From Naumovozyma dairenensis CBS 421 (lineage: Eukaryota > Ascomycota > Saccharomycetes > Saccharomycetales > Saccharomycetaceae), in the NCBI RefSeq assembly GCF_000227115.2, contig NC_016484.1, forward strand, positions 558,001 to 622,000: a stretch of DNA of 64,000 nt. The letters run 5' to 3'. Positions 31,463 through 43,019 of the stretch are shown here, piece after piece (the first letter of the stretch is position 1; each line of letters starts with the position of its first letter). The position numbers and the translations under genes were made by a program. The notes beneath the pieces were generated by a model. The model was not told where the DNA came from and ran no database searches. It worked only from the letters and a program-made list of their open reading frames with translations.

Positions 31463-33985
31463 TCACATCAATGCAAAGAATAACAAACCGATGAGTGATA
31501 ACATTGACTTACCGACAGAATATCTGGCTCCTGAGCCTTCATATGAAGAAATGCCCACAGTATCACTAGAAGTTGGATGTAAGACGGAAACAGACGACGT
31601 AGAAGCCGAACTCAAAGAATTGTTGGACACAGAAGAAGTAGAAGAAGGTGAAGAGTTGTTTGGAGTTGATGTACCGGTTATCAAAGAATCTTCAGCACTT
31701 GCTGAAGCAGATGATTTAATGTTAGACGTCTCGACGGTGTTGGAGTTAGCGACGGAACCCACTGATGAGGTTGCAGATACTGATGATTCCTTCACTGTAC
31801 TTGCCCCAGAAGTTTCAACATTATTTGTCTTGATTGAGTTAGAATGTGTAGAAGTGACTAAGTCATTCTTAGTGTCAGCACCAGATATTTGAGGCATAAT
31901 AGAAGATTGACCTACCACATTCTTGGAAGTTCTTGACAAAACATCTGTGTGCGAATTACCGTTATGTGATGTGCTTGGATTTGATTTTCTTGTGGAACTA
32001 GAGGTAACACCCTTACCATTATCACCTACTACAGTTTCGGTAACAGTGTTCACAACAACAGTTGTACTGTATTTCAAAGAAATAACAGTTGAGTCAATAG
32101 TGGTCTTGCCCAAAGAATTTGTTGTTAAGAAATGCGATACGATGTTCGTAGCTGCAGATTTGCCGCTCGTGACAGTAGTAGTATATGGACTTGGTAAAGT
32201 ATTGGTGGAAACAACCTTGGCAGTAGATTTACCAGTAGAGGTCTTGCCCAAAAAGTCTGTCGTAATAAAGTGTGAGATGATATTAGTTACCGTAGAGGAG
32301 CCAGACACAATAGTAGTGGTGTGTGGTGGTGGTAGGCCACCAGAAGAAGGACCGACAGATGCAGTCGTCGTAACGGTACTGACAATACCATTGGTATTCG
32401 TGGTCAAAGAGCATGATACAATAACGGTTTCAGTAACAGTACCAGTAACAATAGTAGTGGTGTATGGAGGTGGTAGACCAGTAGAAGAACCAGGAACTGG
32501 GTAGGTAGTGACACCGGTAGATGGCTTACCTTCAGAGTCGGTGGTGGAGTAGTGAGAAACGATGTGGGTGGCAGTAGAAGAGCCAGACACAATAGTAGTG
32601 GTGTGTGGAGGTGGTAGGCCACCAGAAGAAGGACCGACAGATGCAGTCGTCGTAACGGTACTGACAATACCATTGGTATTCGTGGTCAAAGAGCATGATA
32701 CAATAACGGTTTCAGTAACAGTACCAGTAACAATAGTAGTGGTGTATGGAGGTGGTAGACCAGTAGAAGAACCAGGAACTGGGTAGGTAGTCNNNNNNNN
32801 NNNNNNNNNNNNNNNNNNNNNNNNNNNNNNNNNNNNNNNNNNNNNNNNNNNNNNNNNNNNNNNNNNNNNNNNNNNNNNNNNNNNNNNNNNNNNNNNNNNN
32901 NNNNNNNNNNNNNNNNNNNNNNNNNNNNNNNNNNNNNNNNNNNNNNNNNNNNNNNNNNNNNNNNNNNNNNNNNNNNNNNNNNNNNNNNNNNNNNNNNNNN
33001 NNNNNNNNNNNNNNNNNNNNNNNNNNNNNNNNNNNNNNNNNNNNNNNNNNNNNNNNNNNNNNNNNNNNNNNNNNNNNNNNNNNNNNNNNNNNNNNNNNNN
33101 NNNNNNNNNNNNNNNNNNNNNNNNNNNNNNNNNNNNNNNNNNNNNNNNNNNNNNNNNNNNNNNNNNNNNNNNNNNNNNNNNNNNNNNNNNNNNNNNNNNN
33201 NNNNNNNNNNNNNNNNNNNNNNNNNNNNNNNNNNNNNNNNNNNNNNNNNNNNNNNNNNNNNNNNNNNNNNNNNNNNNNNNNNNNNNNNNNNNNNNNNNNN
33301 NNNNNNNNNNNNNNNNNNNNNNNNNNNNNNNNNNNNNNNNNNNNNNNNNNNNNNNNNNNNNNNNNNNNNNNNNNNNNNNNNNNNNNNNNNNNGGAGTTGA
33401 CATACGATGATGGAACAACAGACGATCCAGAAACAGTGGATGAGGCACCAGAGGTGGAAACACTGGAGTTGGCATACGATGATGGAACAACAGACGATCC
33501 AGAAACAGTGGATGAGACACCAGAGGTGGAAACACTGGAGTTGGCATACGATGATGGAACAACAGAAGATCTGGATTCAGTGGATGAGACACCAGAGGTG
33601 GAAACACTGGAGTTGGCATACGATGATGGAACAACAGACGATCCAGAAACAGTGGATAACACACCAGAGGTGGAAACACTGGAGTTGGCATACGATGATG
33701 GAACAACTGAAGATCCAGAAACAGTGGATGACACACCAGAGGTGGAGGCACTGGAGTTGGCATACGATGATGGAACAACAGAAGATCCAGAAACAGTGGA
33801 TGACACACCAGAGGTGGAGGCACTGGAGTTGACATACGATGATGGAACAACAGACGATCCAGAAACAGTGGATAACACACCAGAGGTGGAAACACTGGAG
33901 TTGGCGTACGATGATGGAACAACAGACGATCCAGAACAGTGGATGAGACACCAGAGGTGGAAACAGTTGGAGTTGGCGTAACGAT
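31463..33985 (-). CDS. GPI-anchored Ser/Thr-rich adhesin-like protein A (gapped; N-terminus missing)
   Basis: Reading on the minus strand, the C-terminal end is clear. A Ser/Thr/Asn-rich stalk is followed by a small-residue stretch and a hydrophobic tail (SMLSLIGLLFFALM), the pattern of a GPI-attachment signal; the stop is 31463-31465. Upstream are about two 94-residue units with GLPPPYTTTIVTGTVTETVI and GLPPPHTTTIVSGSST half-units, resembling flocculin-type stalk repeats. Beyond the gap at 32793-33392 come about eight 24-residue units (GSSVVPSSYANSS type). The start and signal peptide must lie in the gap at 33986-34460. The gap length is arbitrary, so the reading frame switches across it. 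The right edge (33930-33985) has single-base losses that look like sequencing error. Role: cell-wall adhesin, inferred. Confidence 0.85.
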   Translation of the reverse strand: MVTPTPTVSTSGVSSTVLDRLLFHHRTPTPVFPPLVCYPLFLDRLLFHHRMSTPVPPPLVCHPLFLDLLLFHHRMPTPVPPPLVCHPLFLDLQLFHHRMPTPVFPPLVCYPLFLDRLLFHHRMPTPVFPPLVSHPLNPDLLLFHHRMPTPVFPPLVSHPLFLDRLLFHHRMPTPVFPPLVPHPLFLDRLLFHHRMSTXXXXXXXXXXXXXXXXXXXXXXXXXXXXXXXXXXXXXXXXXXXXXXXXXXXXXXXXXXXXXXXXXXXXXXXXXXXXXXXXXXXXXXXXXXXXXXXXXXXXXXXXXXXXXXXXXXXXXXXXXXXXXXXXXXXXXXXXXXXXXXXXXXXXXXXXXXXXXXXXXXXXXXXXXXXXXXXXXXXXXXXXXXXXXXXXXXXXXXXXXTTYPVPGSSTGLPPPYTTTIVTGTVTETVIVSCSLTTNTNGIVSTVTTTASVGPSSGGLPPPHTTTIVSGSSTATHIVSHYSTTDSEGKPSTGVTTYPVPGSSTGLPPPYTTTIVTGTVTETVIVSCSLTTNTNGIVSTVTTTASVGPSSGGLPPPHTTTIVSGSSTVTNIISHFITTDFLGKTSTGKSTAKVVSTNTLPSPYTTTVTSGKSAATNIVSHFLTTNSLGKTTIDSTVISLKYSTTVVVNTVTETVVGDNGKGVTSSSTRKSNPSTSHNGNSHTDVLSRTSKNVVGQSSIMPQISGADTKNDLVTSTHSNSIKTNNVETSGASTVKESSVSATSSVGSVANSNTVETSNIKSSASASAEDSLITGTSTPNNSSPSSTSSVSNNSLSSASTSSVSVLHPTSSDTVGISSYEGSGARYSVGKSMLSLIGLLFFALM
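32230..32792 (-). repeat. 282-bp coding repeat, about two units, in adhesin A
   Basis: The same sequence recurs with a 282-bp offset (for example at 32461 and 32743). Each unit encodes 94 residues made of two related halves (PPYTTT.. and PPHTTT..). Copies are nearly identical. A diverged half unit continues to about 32150. Confidence 0.9.
32793..33392. other. Assembly gap (600 N) in adhesin A
   Basis: Run of N between two different repeat arrays of the same gene. Confidence 0.99.
33393..33985 (-). repeat. 72-bp coding repeat array, about eight units, in adhesin A
   Basis: Tandem 72-bp units encode 24 Ser/Val-rich residues each on the minus strand. The same unit forms the array at 50179-51930. 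Units differ at a few fixed positions (Ala/Val, Val/Glu, Gly/Arg). Confidence 0.93.
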
Positions 33986-34460
33986 NNNNNNNNNNNNNNN
34001 NNNNNNNNNNNNNNNNNNNNNNNNNNNNNNNNNNNNNNNNNNNNNNNNNNNNNNNNNNNNNNNNNNNNNNNNNNNNNNNNNNNNNNNNNNNNNNNNNNNN
34101 NNNNNNNNNNNNNNNNNNNNNNNNNNNNNNNNNNNNNNNNNNNNNNNNNNNNNNNNNNNNNNNNNNNNNNNNNNNNNNNNNNNNNNNNNNNNNNNNNNNN
34201 NNNNNNNNNNNNNNNNNNNNNNNNNNNNNNNNNNNNNNNNNNNNNNNNNNNNNNNNNNNNNNNNNNNNNNNNNNNNNNNNNNNNNNNNNNNNNNNNNNNN
34301 NNNNNNNNNNNNNNNNNNNNNNNNNNNNNNNNNNNNNNNNNNNNNNNNNNNNNNNNNNNNNNNNNNNNNNNNNNNNNNNNNNNNNNNNNNNNNNNNNNNN
34401 NNNNNNNNNNNNNNNNNNNNNNNNNNNNNNNNNNNNNNNNNNNNNNNNNNNNNNNNNNNN
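33986..34460. other. Assembly gap (475 N), probably holding the adhesin A N-terminus
   Basis: Run of N. The left edge is inside the repeat array and the right edge is non-coding. Confidence 0.95.
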
Positions 34461-35510
34461 TTTTTGTTTCCTTATTATGTAGTTTATTGTCCTATTGGTT
34501 CTTTTATTCTATATACATATACATATACTATTATTACTTTTTTTTAGTTTCTTGTCGAAAATCATTTGTATTGTGCCATTATTTCTATATACCAGGATCT
34601 AAAGTCATATGTTTTGTTCATATCAAAAGAATTCATTTCTGTACACAGTATTTAATACCGCATATTCATGGATATTAAACCAGTTATATTTTTAGTTGGG
34701 ATATGAGCTACTTTAATTCCTCATTAAGAGTCTAGTCTCAATTATATTGTTGATAATCGGAATGAGACATTTCGGCGTAGAAAGGAAACCGTCTAATTAC
34801 TCTTCTGAAGTGCCCGTAGATGGGAAAGCATGAAGCCGGATAACCAGAATTGGAAGTATACGTCACAATTAAATATTGGAGGTAGCAAGGTAAGTATGGA
34901 ATATTAACGATTATTTTCATTACAAACTTGTTAGATACTCAGGTGATCTAGAATATGAATCATTAACAAGGTCTGTTGCAAAATCCTATCGGCCGTAATA
35001 GACCTGCTTCTTGATAATAACGTTTGCTAATGAATAGAATGGAAGAGTATATTGAAAGTTTGAAGTTGTAGGTTATACCAGTTAAGTTGGTCTTCCACAA
35101 TTGAGAATATGGTTTCAAAGGGATAAAGTTAATATTTAAAGTAGTCCATATCTTGAATGTCTTTCTATGTTCCTTTTATACAGTATATTTTATATATCTT
35201 TATAGAGAGACAAGTAAGTGTACAACTGCTAGTCTTGCTAAATGTGTAAAGCTAAGTTCAAAGCAAGATATCTATTCCTCATGATTGTTTTTAATATGTT
35301 CTTCAAACAAAACCCATAAGAACCTCCTAGGGCACAATCAAATGCTTCTGAATATCAATATCTCAATAGAGCTTTTCGCAAGAGATATGCCCAATAATGT
35401 TCTACGGCGACAGAAATTGCGGAAGCGCGAAACATCGATGTAGGAAAATACCAAATTCTACGAAGAACAAACTCTAAAAATACATATATACATTAGGAAC
35501 TACATGTAAG
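34461..35510. other. Intergenic between adhesin A and EOS1
   Basis: Upstream flank of adhesin A. No gene is recognised. Confidence 0.4.
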
Positions 35511-35968
35511 NNNNNNNNNNNNNNNNNNNNNNNNNNNNNNNNNNNNNNNNNNNNNNNNNNNNNNNNNNNNNNNNNNNNNNNNNNNNNNNNNNNNNNNNNN
35601 NNNNNNNNNNNNNNNNNNNNNNNNNNNNNNNNNNNNNNNNNNNNNNNNNNNNNNNNNNNNNNNNNNNNNNNNNNNNNNNNNNNNNNNNNNNNNNNNNNNN
35701 NNNNNNNNNNNNNNNNNNNNNNNNNNNNNNNNNNNNNNNNNNNNNNNNNNNNNNNNNNNNNNNNNNNNNNNNNNNNNNNNNNNNNNNNNNNNNNNNNNNN
35801 NNNNNNNNNNNNNNNNNNNNNNNNNNNNNNNNNNNNNNNNNNNNNNNNNNNNNNNNNNNNNNNNNNNNNNNNNNNNNNNNNNNNNNNNNNNNNNNNNNNN
35901 NNNNNNNNNNNNNNNNNNNNNNNNNNNNNNNNNNNNNNNNNNNNNNNNNNNNNNNNNNNNNNNNNNNN
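35511..35968. other. Assembly gap (458 N) in the EOS1 3' end
   Basis: Run of N interrupting the EOS1 frame. Confidence 0.95.
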
Positions 35969-37135
35969 TCTGGCAAATTTATTTTTATCTGCAATATGCT
36001 TCCATTTTGTTCTGTCAGGGCCATTATTTGTTACAGGAGATGAACGTGAGTTAAATGCCACTGAGGAAAGGGTTTCTGCATTGTTATTATCTTCATGATT
36101 GTGGCCATTCGATGTGGCATCATTGTCGCTGGTTCTTTCATCAAATATCTCATTGCTATCACTTGCTTCTTCTTCACCTTCGCAAAATGATCGCTCTGCA
36201 TTCTCCTGACAATATACGTGGTTATCTTCGTCAAGATCAAATATAGTTTTTGCTCCACTATATTCATTTTTGCCTGGAAGTTCGTCTTTAGTGTTTAACC
36301 TTCGTGCGGCTGTAAAAAATTCTTCATCCACGAAGTTGTCAACAACTTTGAATCCGTTTTTATGATTGTTATGCTTATTATTATCGTTTAAATCAGAAGT
36401 CAAATAACTTTGCCATATGTAAACGACAGTTAATATACAACTTATTAAAATCCAGGTATGTAAGAAGTAATCCTGTTCAGGAGAAAGAGAAGCAACTAAC
36501 AATAATTCCAAAGTGATTAAAATTAAAGACATCGAAAACATTCTCATGATAGCGGCCACAGTAGAGTACTTAACTATCCATCTAACCATTAATGAATCCA
36601 ATATTGCGTATGTTAAATAGAGAGACACTAGGCACCATAATGAACAAAGAAAATGTTCCGATGCCCTTGCCGTGATTAAAGCTGTTAAGAATGTTATGTT
36701 TTCACCTGCATTGAACGAAGTATCGTTTCCATTTTTATTGTCAATGCCGAGTGAAAAGGTTATATTTGTGAAAATGTACGTTTGCCAAAAGGCTGTTAAC
36801 GTTTCTTTCAATGATTGAGGCTCGTAGAGTGTTATAGTAGTTTCAAAGGAAATATCCCATGCCTTCCTTAACGATGCGAATATATAAATGATTGGAGGTA
36901 GCAAGGAAACGTCTCGACATATTGCCATTAATAGATGCTGTTTTGCTGTCAAATGGTTTAAAGAGAGTGTCTTTATAGACGTATATACTTTGCTAATTGG
37001 AGCACCATTCGGACTTGGTATAACTGAGCCGTTGTTTATCGTCCCTATGTTATGTTTCATTTTTCTTTGCGGTGGTTTCTTTTCCTTCCCAAGCTTCTTC
37101 CTCCTAACGCTGCTTTTGGTGACAGGGACACTCAT
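35969..37135 (-). CDS. EOS1: Eos1-like ER membrane protein (C-terminus in gap)
   Basis: A basic N-terminus (RRKKLGKEKKPPQRK) is followed by the conserved block LTAKQHLLMAICRDVSLLPP and several hydrophobic segments (IIYIFASL, CLVSLYLTYAIL, MFSMSLILITLELLLVASL, WILISCILTVVYIW), about four membrane spans. A long acidic, Asn-rich tail runs into the gap, so the true stop is not seen. S. cerevisiae Eos1 (366 aa) is an ER membrane protein linked to N-glycosylation and oxidative-stress tolerance. It lies in the region expected between NIS1 and SWS2 but in the opposite orientation relative to them (see findings). Confidence 0.8.
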
Positions 37136-40100
37136 AGATTGCTAGATTGTACAGAAGCCGTTCACTTCCAGAATTTTGTAGAGGGTTTTAGGATTTTAAT
37201 GGTTTGGAAGACGTTATTCTGGTACTACTAACGGCTCATTCAGTGGATTGAGTAACATGAATTACTTGTTCTAGTCTTTGTAGTCCTTGCCTGGAAGAAG
37301 TGGAATGCTAAAAGCGCTTAGAGGTGATACTCATGTACAGTAGGCTAAGATCAACACTTTTCCCAAAGCTTTATTTTTAGGTTTGTTGGGAAACCTAGAG
37401 CGTCAGAGCCGTCACCCGGACATACTATACTATACTATGCTTTACTATACTAATGAATGAATGAATGAATTAATGAGAAAGGACGACACAGTTTGTGAAT
37501 GTCAGACTGTTATTATTATCATGGAACCTAATAGGTTTCAGTTAAGTTTAAAAGGAGAGTAGACTACAAATTGGCTACATTTGCAGGTGTTGTGTAACTT
37601 CTATATGGGCTGATGCATCTTGAAATATTTTTGGCTTTTGTAAATGAGTATATTCAACTATTTCAATGAATCAGCCGACCTAATTCATGTCGTCAGCACT
37701 CCAAACTATGACTTGGTTTTTGGAACTGTGTTATATAAAATTAGAATGTACACTTCTGATTTATATCCCCTTCCATACAGCTAGGGTATGTATTGAAATA
37801 TTTCATGCAAATTTTGTTACATTGCCAGATTTATGGAACTATGCAAAGAAACTACGATACTACTGTCAAAGCAAATGTTCTATACCAAAGTAAAAAAGCA
37901 AAATAACCTCTTGTTTTGAATGTTAAGTTGTTCACTCCTTTAAAAATGTTTTGTAAATGAGGAGGATAGAGGGCTGCTTACATCCTGTAACCGCAGCAGA
38001 GTAATTTGTTGTTAGTTGTGCCTTTAAGTTATGGTGGGTACTATGGAGAGTGAAAAGGTGATTGAAAAAAAACACGACATGGTAAACTTCCTTTATCTTC
38101 AATTATTAGATATTTATATCCTGCTTAAACTTTTCCCAGCCCTTTATAGGAAGATTTCGTTTTTTGGAGCACTATACATTAGATAACGATTTGATATTGA
38201 AATTATATAAACTAGTCCAAACAAGCGAAAAAAAACTAATATTAATCCGTTTCTTCTATCGTATTTGTTAAGTCCAGAAGAAAGTTCGTTTGAACTGAAA
38301 GAAAAGCAAACTTGAGGAATGTTACCTACTATATTATCTAGTGACAAAAAGGGCACTTGAACTAAAAAACCGAATAGTGAGTGTTTTGTACATTGTTTTC
38401 AGGTATTTTATTTTTCTCACAGTTATGACCTTTTTTATTTATTTTTAGGAATTAAATTCTTCCGTTGTGCTTTTTATAAGTATTTTGAAAAATAGTGATA
38501 CTATCAAATGAAAGATAAACAAAACTTGATATATCGGAATCTACTTCATTAACCTCCTACCGTATAACACTATATAATGCTCTGTTAAATTCAGGACTAC
38601 ATAAGAGAAATCGTTCATCCATGTATCTTTCATATGAATGTTTACTTCTTTCACCGATAAGGTGCAGAGTACTACCAAAGGCACATATCTGAAATGAATA
38701 CCATATCCACTACTGTAACGCTCTATCTGCATTTCATTTCCTAATTTGTAATATTTATGGTTGTTGAAGATTTTCAAAATAAACCTTATCAACAGTTCAT
38801 CAAATTATCAAGACTTTACAAGTCAACAATAATACCAAGTTTTAATTGGCAACGAAGGTCTTCAGTATGGCTTCCAATTTATCTAAGGGTTGGAAACTCA
38901 TCTGGAGAGACTGCAAACACTATATACCAAGGAAAAACTTCGTATTTTATTATCATTCTTTTCGAAGACACATTTTGTTTGAAGTTGCTGACGCAATGAT
39001 CTGACATTCGTAAAATATAAGCAACTGTATGTGAGATGGAACGAACTTAGCTCACAATCCGAAATATATACACTAGCTATATGGCAGCAAAACCAGTGTG
39101 GAGATCTTATGCCTAGATAGAAATATTCTTTTTAGTAGAGTACGTAGAAAAACACCTATTTATGTGGATAAAATGCTAAATTAATTGCTACTTATCCATT
39201 GGGAAATACCTCAAGTTAGTTAACTTACCAATGCCGGACCAACTTTTTCAAACACACTTAACTAATTCCTTTCAAAACTATTATATGTATTGAGATGTTT
39301 TTTTCCTGTTCTTTCTGCAGAACGCCTCCTTTCGTGTAAAAACAATTATGTATGAGATGGTATATTTTGTTAATCATTCTCAAAAGACAGTGTAACTCCT
39401 ATATATAACATTTTTTGTTGTCCACTCGATATGTATACATCAAAGTATGCAACGCTTATTCGTTTTTCACCGCAAGGTTTTACTGTGTAGTACTCTATGT
39501 TAGCTTTGGTAGTCCTGCAGTCGAACTTCAGTTTTATTCTAATAAAACTATTATCTAAAAATAAGAAAAAAAAAGGAAAGCACTGTTTCCACCTTGGTAA
39601 ATACGTTACTTTTATGCAGTGAAAATATCCAGTCCATCTTGTCTGCACTCTAGCCTAAAGCTATATAAGGTAAAACAAGGAAAGATTGGCTACACCCCAT
39701 TTTCAATATTATTTGCTAAAATATAAATATAAATATGTTAGAAATTAACTAAAAGGAAGAAAGGGAACAGGAGGAATTATTCATAATGACGGTTGAATAT
39801 CCTGAATATGTACGAAACTTAAGTGAAGTACATGTGGTAGAGTGAATTTCGAACAAAATTGTTCTTTGATTGTGCAATAAAGATACAAGTTAGAACAGTC
39901 CTATGGAAAAAATCATGGAAATAGAGAGGTAAATTTGCTAATTTTGCTTCCATATAATGATTCCACGTAAACTGTTAACGGTTCTTATTTTTAAGCATTT
40001 GAGCTCCAGGATCTCCCGTAACAGCCTAATTGCACACTACAAGAGATCTTCCACAGCAGCTTTAGTACATGTTGATTCCGCAGCGGGTTTCCAATGCATT

Positions 40101-40844
40101 TAGAATCAGACCGTTGGCTCGACGGGAGGTTATTTACTTATATAACGGCCAAGGGAGGAGGCTACTACTCGCATAGTTCAAGAAACAGCCTAAAGAAGAA
40201 AGCTGTGCTCCAAACAACAGGCTGTTGTTGTCTTTGAAATGCAAGATATTGGAACAATTACCGACGCAGGTCAGAATGATGTGCGGTACACAAGCAATTG
40301 AGACCCAAAGTCTATTTCCCATATTACCTTCTACGAGAAAACTCCATGTAGGCAACGAAGGTTAGGCGAGGCAAGGCAAGGCGAGATGGGGGAAACAAGA
40401 TTAAGAGACTAAGTGAGCCCGCGGCCACCTAACGCATAAGGTACGTAGGTACATCGGGAATGGAACTTTGGCGAAAAACTGTTTTTGTGTTTTTGCTTTC
40501 CTTATATTTTAAGTTTTTCTTTTAGAGGTGAATTTTATGTACCGTACCGTACTTAAAATACGTTATTTATTTACGTAATATTCTCCTTTCCCTCCATGGA
40601 GACTAAACATGCGCACTACTAGGAATGTAAACATGCACTATGTAAGGGTGTGCGTAGAGTACGTGAGTGCTTACCCTCTTATTTTTTATTTCTTAGATTC
40701 AGAGACAAAAAAAGCACGAAAATACACCGGCACTCCATTTAACCACCTATTTTTTCTTCTTCTAACATCCTTAGCAAAGTACGTAGTTGCGAGGTGAAGT
40801 CTAAAGTCAAGACTCTAATTACTTTCTCGAACGTACTGCTGCCC
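37136..40844. other. 3.7-kb gene-poor stretch between EOS1 and adhesin B
   Basis: No convincing gene is seen. Several frames of 60-92 residues (for example 38541-38792 minus, 38757-38999 plus, 39370-39648 minus) overlap on opposite strands and match nothing I know. Repeated TACGTA-type palindromes appear toward the adhesin (39140-40790). This is probably a long FLO11-like promoter plus decayed sequence. Confidence 0.4.
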
Positions 40845-40969
40845 NNNNNNNNNNNNNNNNNNNNNNNNNNNNNNNNNNNNNNNNNNNNNNNNNNNNNNNN
40901 NNNNNNNNNNNNNNNNNNNNNNNNNNNNNNNNNNNNNNNNNNNNNNNNNNNNNNNNNNNNNNNNNNNNN
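40845..40969. other. Assembly gap (125 N)
   Basis: Run of N about 100 bp before the adhesin B start. Confidence 0.99.
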
Positions 40970-41066
40970 AATAAGAAATTAGAATACACAAAAAAAAATA
41001 AAATATTAAAAACCAAAAACCAAAAAAAAAACCAACTCTCAATTGATATCAATTTTTTTTAATATT

Positions 41067-42298
41067 ATGCGAGCATTAAGTTTATTGACCAGCCTGGTCT
41101 TATTGCTCTTATATAATACCGGGCAAGCCTTTGCTCAAACTTCATCGTTAAAAAGTGTGACCACAACTGTTACAAATAGCAATGATGTGCTTGCTTATGA
41201 AACTATTATGTATATTAATACTCCTCTTCCACTTATCAAGTCTACCAGTTTTACCCCAAGGGATGGGATTGCAACACCAACAACTTTGTCCTCAGGATAT
41301 GTCTTGTTTACTGGGACTGATGGGAACTCCACCGTTCAAGAAATTTTTTACGTTGCAACCCCAACTTCAACTCCATTACCAAGGGCCAAAATTGTTTCCA
41401 ATGAATTATCTGGATCCAATAGTGAAAGTTGTTCCATTGCTTTCACCACTGTTGTACAAAGTAATGTTTACAAATTTGTTGATTACCCTTTTCGTTATTC
41501 AAGTTCCCGAAAATATCACCGCATCATCGTCATCAGTTACCTCTGCACACTCGATGATATCGTCGATGTCTCCCTCTGTTTCGGGACAATCATCGTTGGA
41601 TGCTTCTTCTGGTCGCTCCTCCAAAACGTTTGTGACATCTTCCTCTCGTGCCAACTTACCACAAACTTCTTCGGAAGTACAGCCTACTGGTGTTGAGACA
41701 ATAAATACAGATTCATTGTGTTCAACAAGCACTACCACTGAAACCCACCTAGTGTCATTAAGCATATAGATACTAGTATATACGTTGCTGTTCCATTTAG
41801 TTCGAACTCCAGTTCCGTGGCACCTAGCTCTACATCCACATGGTCATCTAGCGCAAATTCTAGTGCCTCCACCTCTGCTGCGTCATCCAGTTCATTTGCT
41901 TCTTCTGTTGTTGAATCTGGATTATCATCCTTCGCCAACTCCAGTGCCTCCACCTCTGGTGTCTCATCCACTGTTTCTGGCTCTTCTGTTGTTCAATCTG
42001 GATTATCATCCTTCGCCAACTCCAGTGCCTCCACCTCTGGTGTTTCATCCACTGTATCTGGCTCTTCTGTTGTTGAATCTGGATTATCATCCTTCGCCAA
42101 CTCCAGTGCCTCCACCTCTGGTGTTTCATCCACTGTTTCTGGCTCTTCTGTTGTTGAATCTGGATTATCATCCTTCGCCAACTCCAGTGCCTCCACCTCT
42201 GGTGTTTCATCCACTGTATCTGGCTCTTCTGTTGTTGAATCTGGATTATCATCCTTCGCCAACTCCAGTGCCTCACCTCTGGTGTTTCATCCACTGTT
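41067..42298 (+). CDS. Ser/Thr-rich adhesin-like protein B (frame-broken; 3' end in gap)
   Basis: The chosen ATG at 41067 opens a classic signal peptide (MRALSLLTSLVLLLLYNTGQAFAQ). An upstream in-frame ATG at 41043 would add eight residues. A short N-terminal domain follows (YETIMYI, LSSGYVLF, FYVATP) with no PA14-like motifs. Between about 41460 and 41500 the Ser/Thr-rich reading moves one base over, and between about 41710 and 41770 it moves back, so one extra and one missing base are implied. After that come 81-bp units (27 residues, SSFANSSASTSGV type) that run into the gap at 42299. Either this is a recent pseudogene or the reads are wrong. It is a paralog of gene C, which faces it across the gap. 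Confidence 0.75.
41899..42298 (+). repeat. 81-bp coding repeat array, about five units, in adhesin B
   Basis: The same sequence recurs every 81 bp (for example 42001 and 42082). Units encode 27 residues and resemble the 72-bp unit of genes A and D with nine extra bases. The last unit lost one C at about 42272, next to the gap edge. Confidence 0.93.
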
Positions 42299-42809
42299 NN
42301 NNNNNNNNNNNNNNNNNNNNNNNNNNNNNNNNNNNNNNNNNNNNNNNNNNNNNNNNNNNNNNNNNNNNNNNNNNNNNNNNNNNNNNNNNNNNNNNNNNNN
42401 NNNNNNNNNNNNNNNNNNNNNNNNNNNNNNNNNNNNNNNNNNNNNNNNNNNNNNNNNNNNNNNNNNNNNNNNNNNNNNNNNNNNNNNNNNNNNNNNNNNN
42501 NNNNNNNNNNNNNNNNNNNNNNNNNNNNNNNNNNNNNNNNNNNNNNNNNNNNNNNNNNNNNNNNNNNNNNNNNNNNNNNNNNNNNNNNNNNNNNNNNNNN
42601 NNNNNNNNNNNNNNNNNNNNNNNNNNNNNNNNNNNNNNNNNNNNNNNNNNNNNNNNNNNNNNNNNNNNNNNNNNNNNNNNNNNNNNNNNNNNNNNNNNNN
42701 NNNNNNNNNNNNNNNNNNNNNNNNNNNNNNNNNNNNNNNNNNNNNNNNNNNNNNNNNNNNNNNNNNNNNNNNNNNNNNNNNNNNNNNNNNNNNNNNNNNN
42801 NNNNNNNNN
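42299..42809. other. Assembly gap (511 N) between facing adhesin genes B and C
   Basis: Run of N. The 3' ends of both convergent paralogs must lie within it, so the true length is likely larger. Confidence 0.95.
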
Positions 42810-43019
42810 CCCCTCGGAGAAGACAGTACTATAAATCTCAGGTATAGAGGTGTCACCAGATGTGACAATCTCAGAAGAATGGGCGTTTGCAACAGTTTTT
42901 GAAAGTGCATTAGAAACTTGTATCTGGCCTAATGCTCGACCGATATTGTATAAGAGCAATAAGACCAATTTGGTCGATAAAGGTAATGCCCGCATGTTTG
43001 AGAATATTTTCGGTAGCAA
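42810..43019 (-). CDS. Adhesin-like protein C, N-terminal fragment only
   Basis: The minus-strand frame begins at 43019. An internal ATG at 42995 is the likelier start and gives a signal peptide (MRALPLSTKLVLLLLYNIGRALG) almost identical to that of gene B at both DNA and protein level. About 40 residues of the mature N-terminus are visible before the gap. The gene converges on gene B, so the two form an inverted paralog pair. Confidence 0.75.

Noticed and set aside
38541..39648. Several 80-92-residue frames on both strands
   Set aside because: They overlap on opposite strands and match no known family. Too weak to call genes or a relic.
40488..40501. Centromere CDEIII-like word TGTTTTTGCTTTCC
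   Set aside because: The essential CCG is CCT here, no CDEI is at the right distance, and the upstream 80-100 bp is not an AT-rich CDEII.
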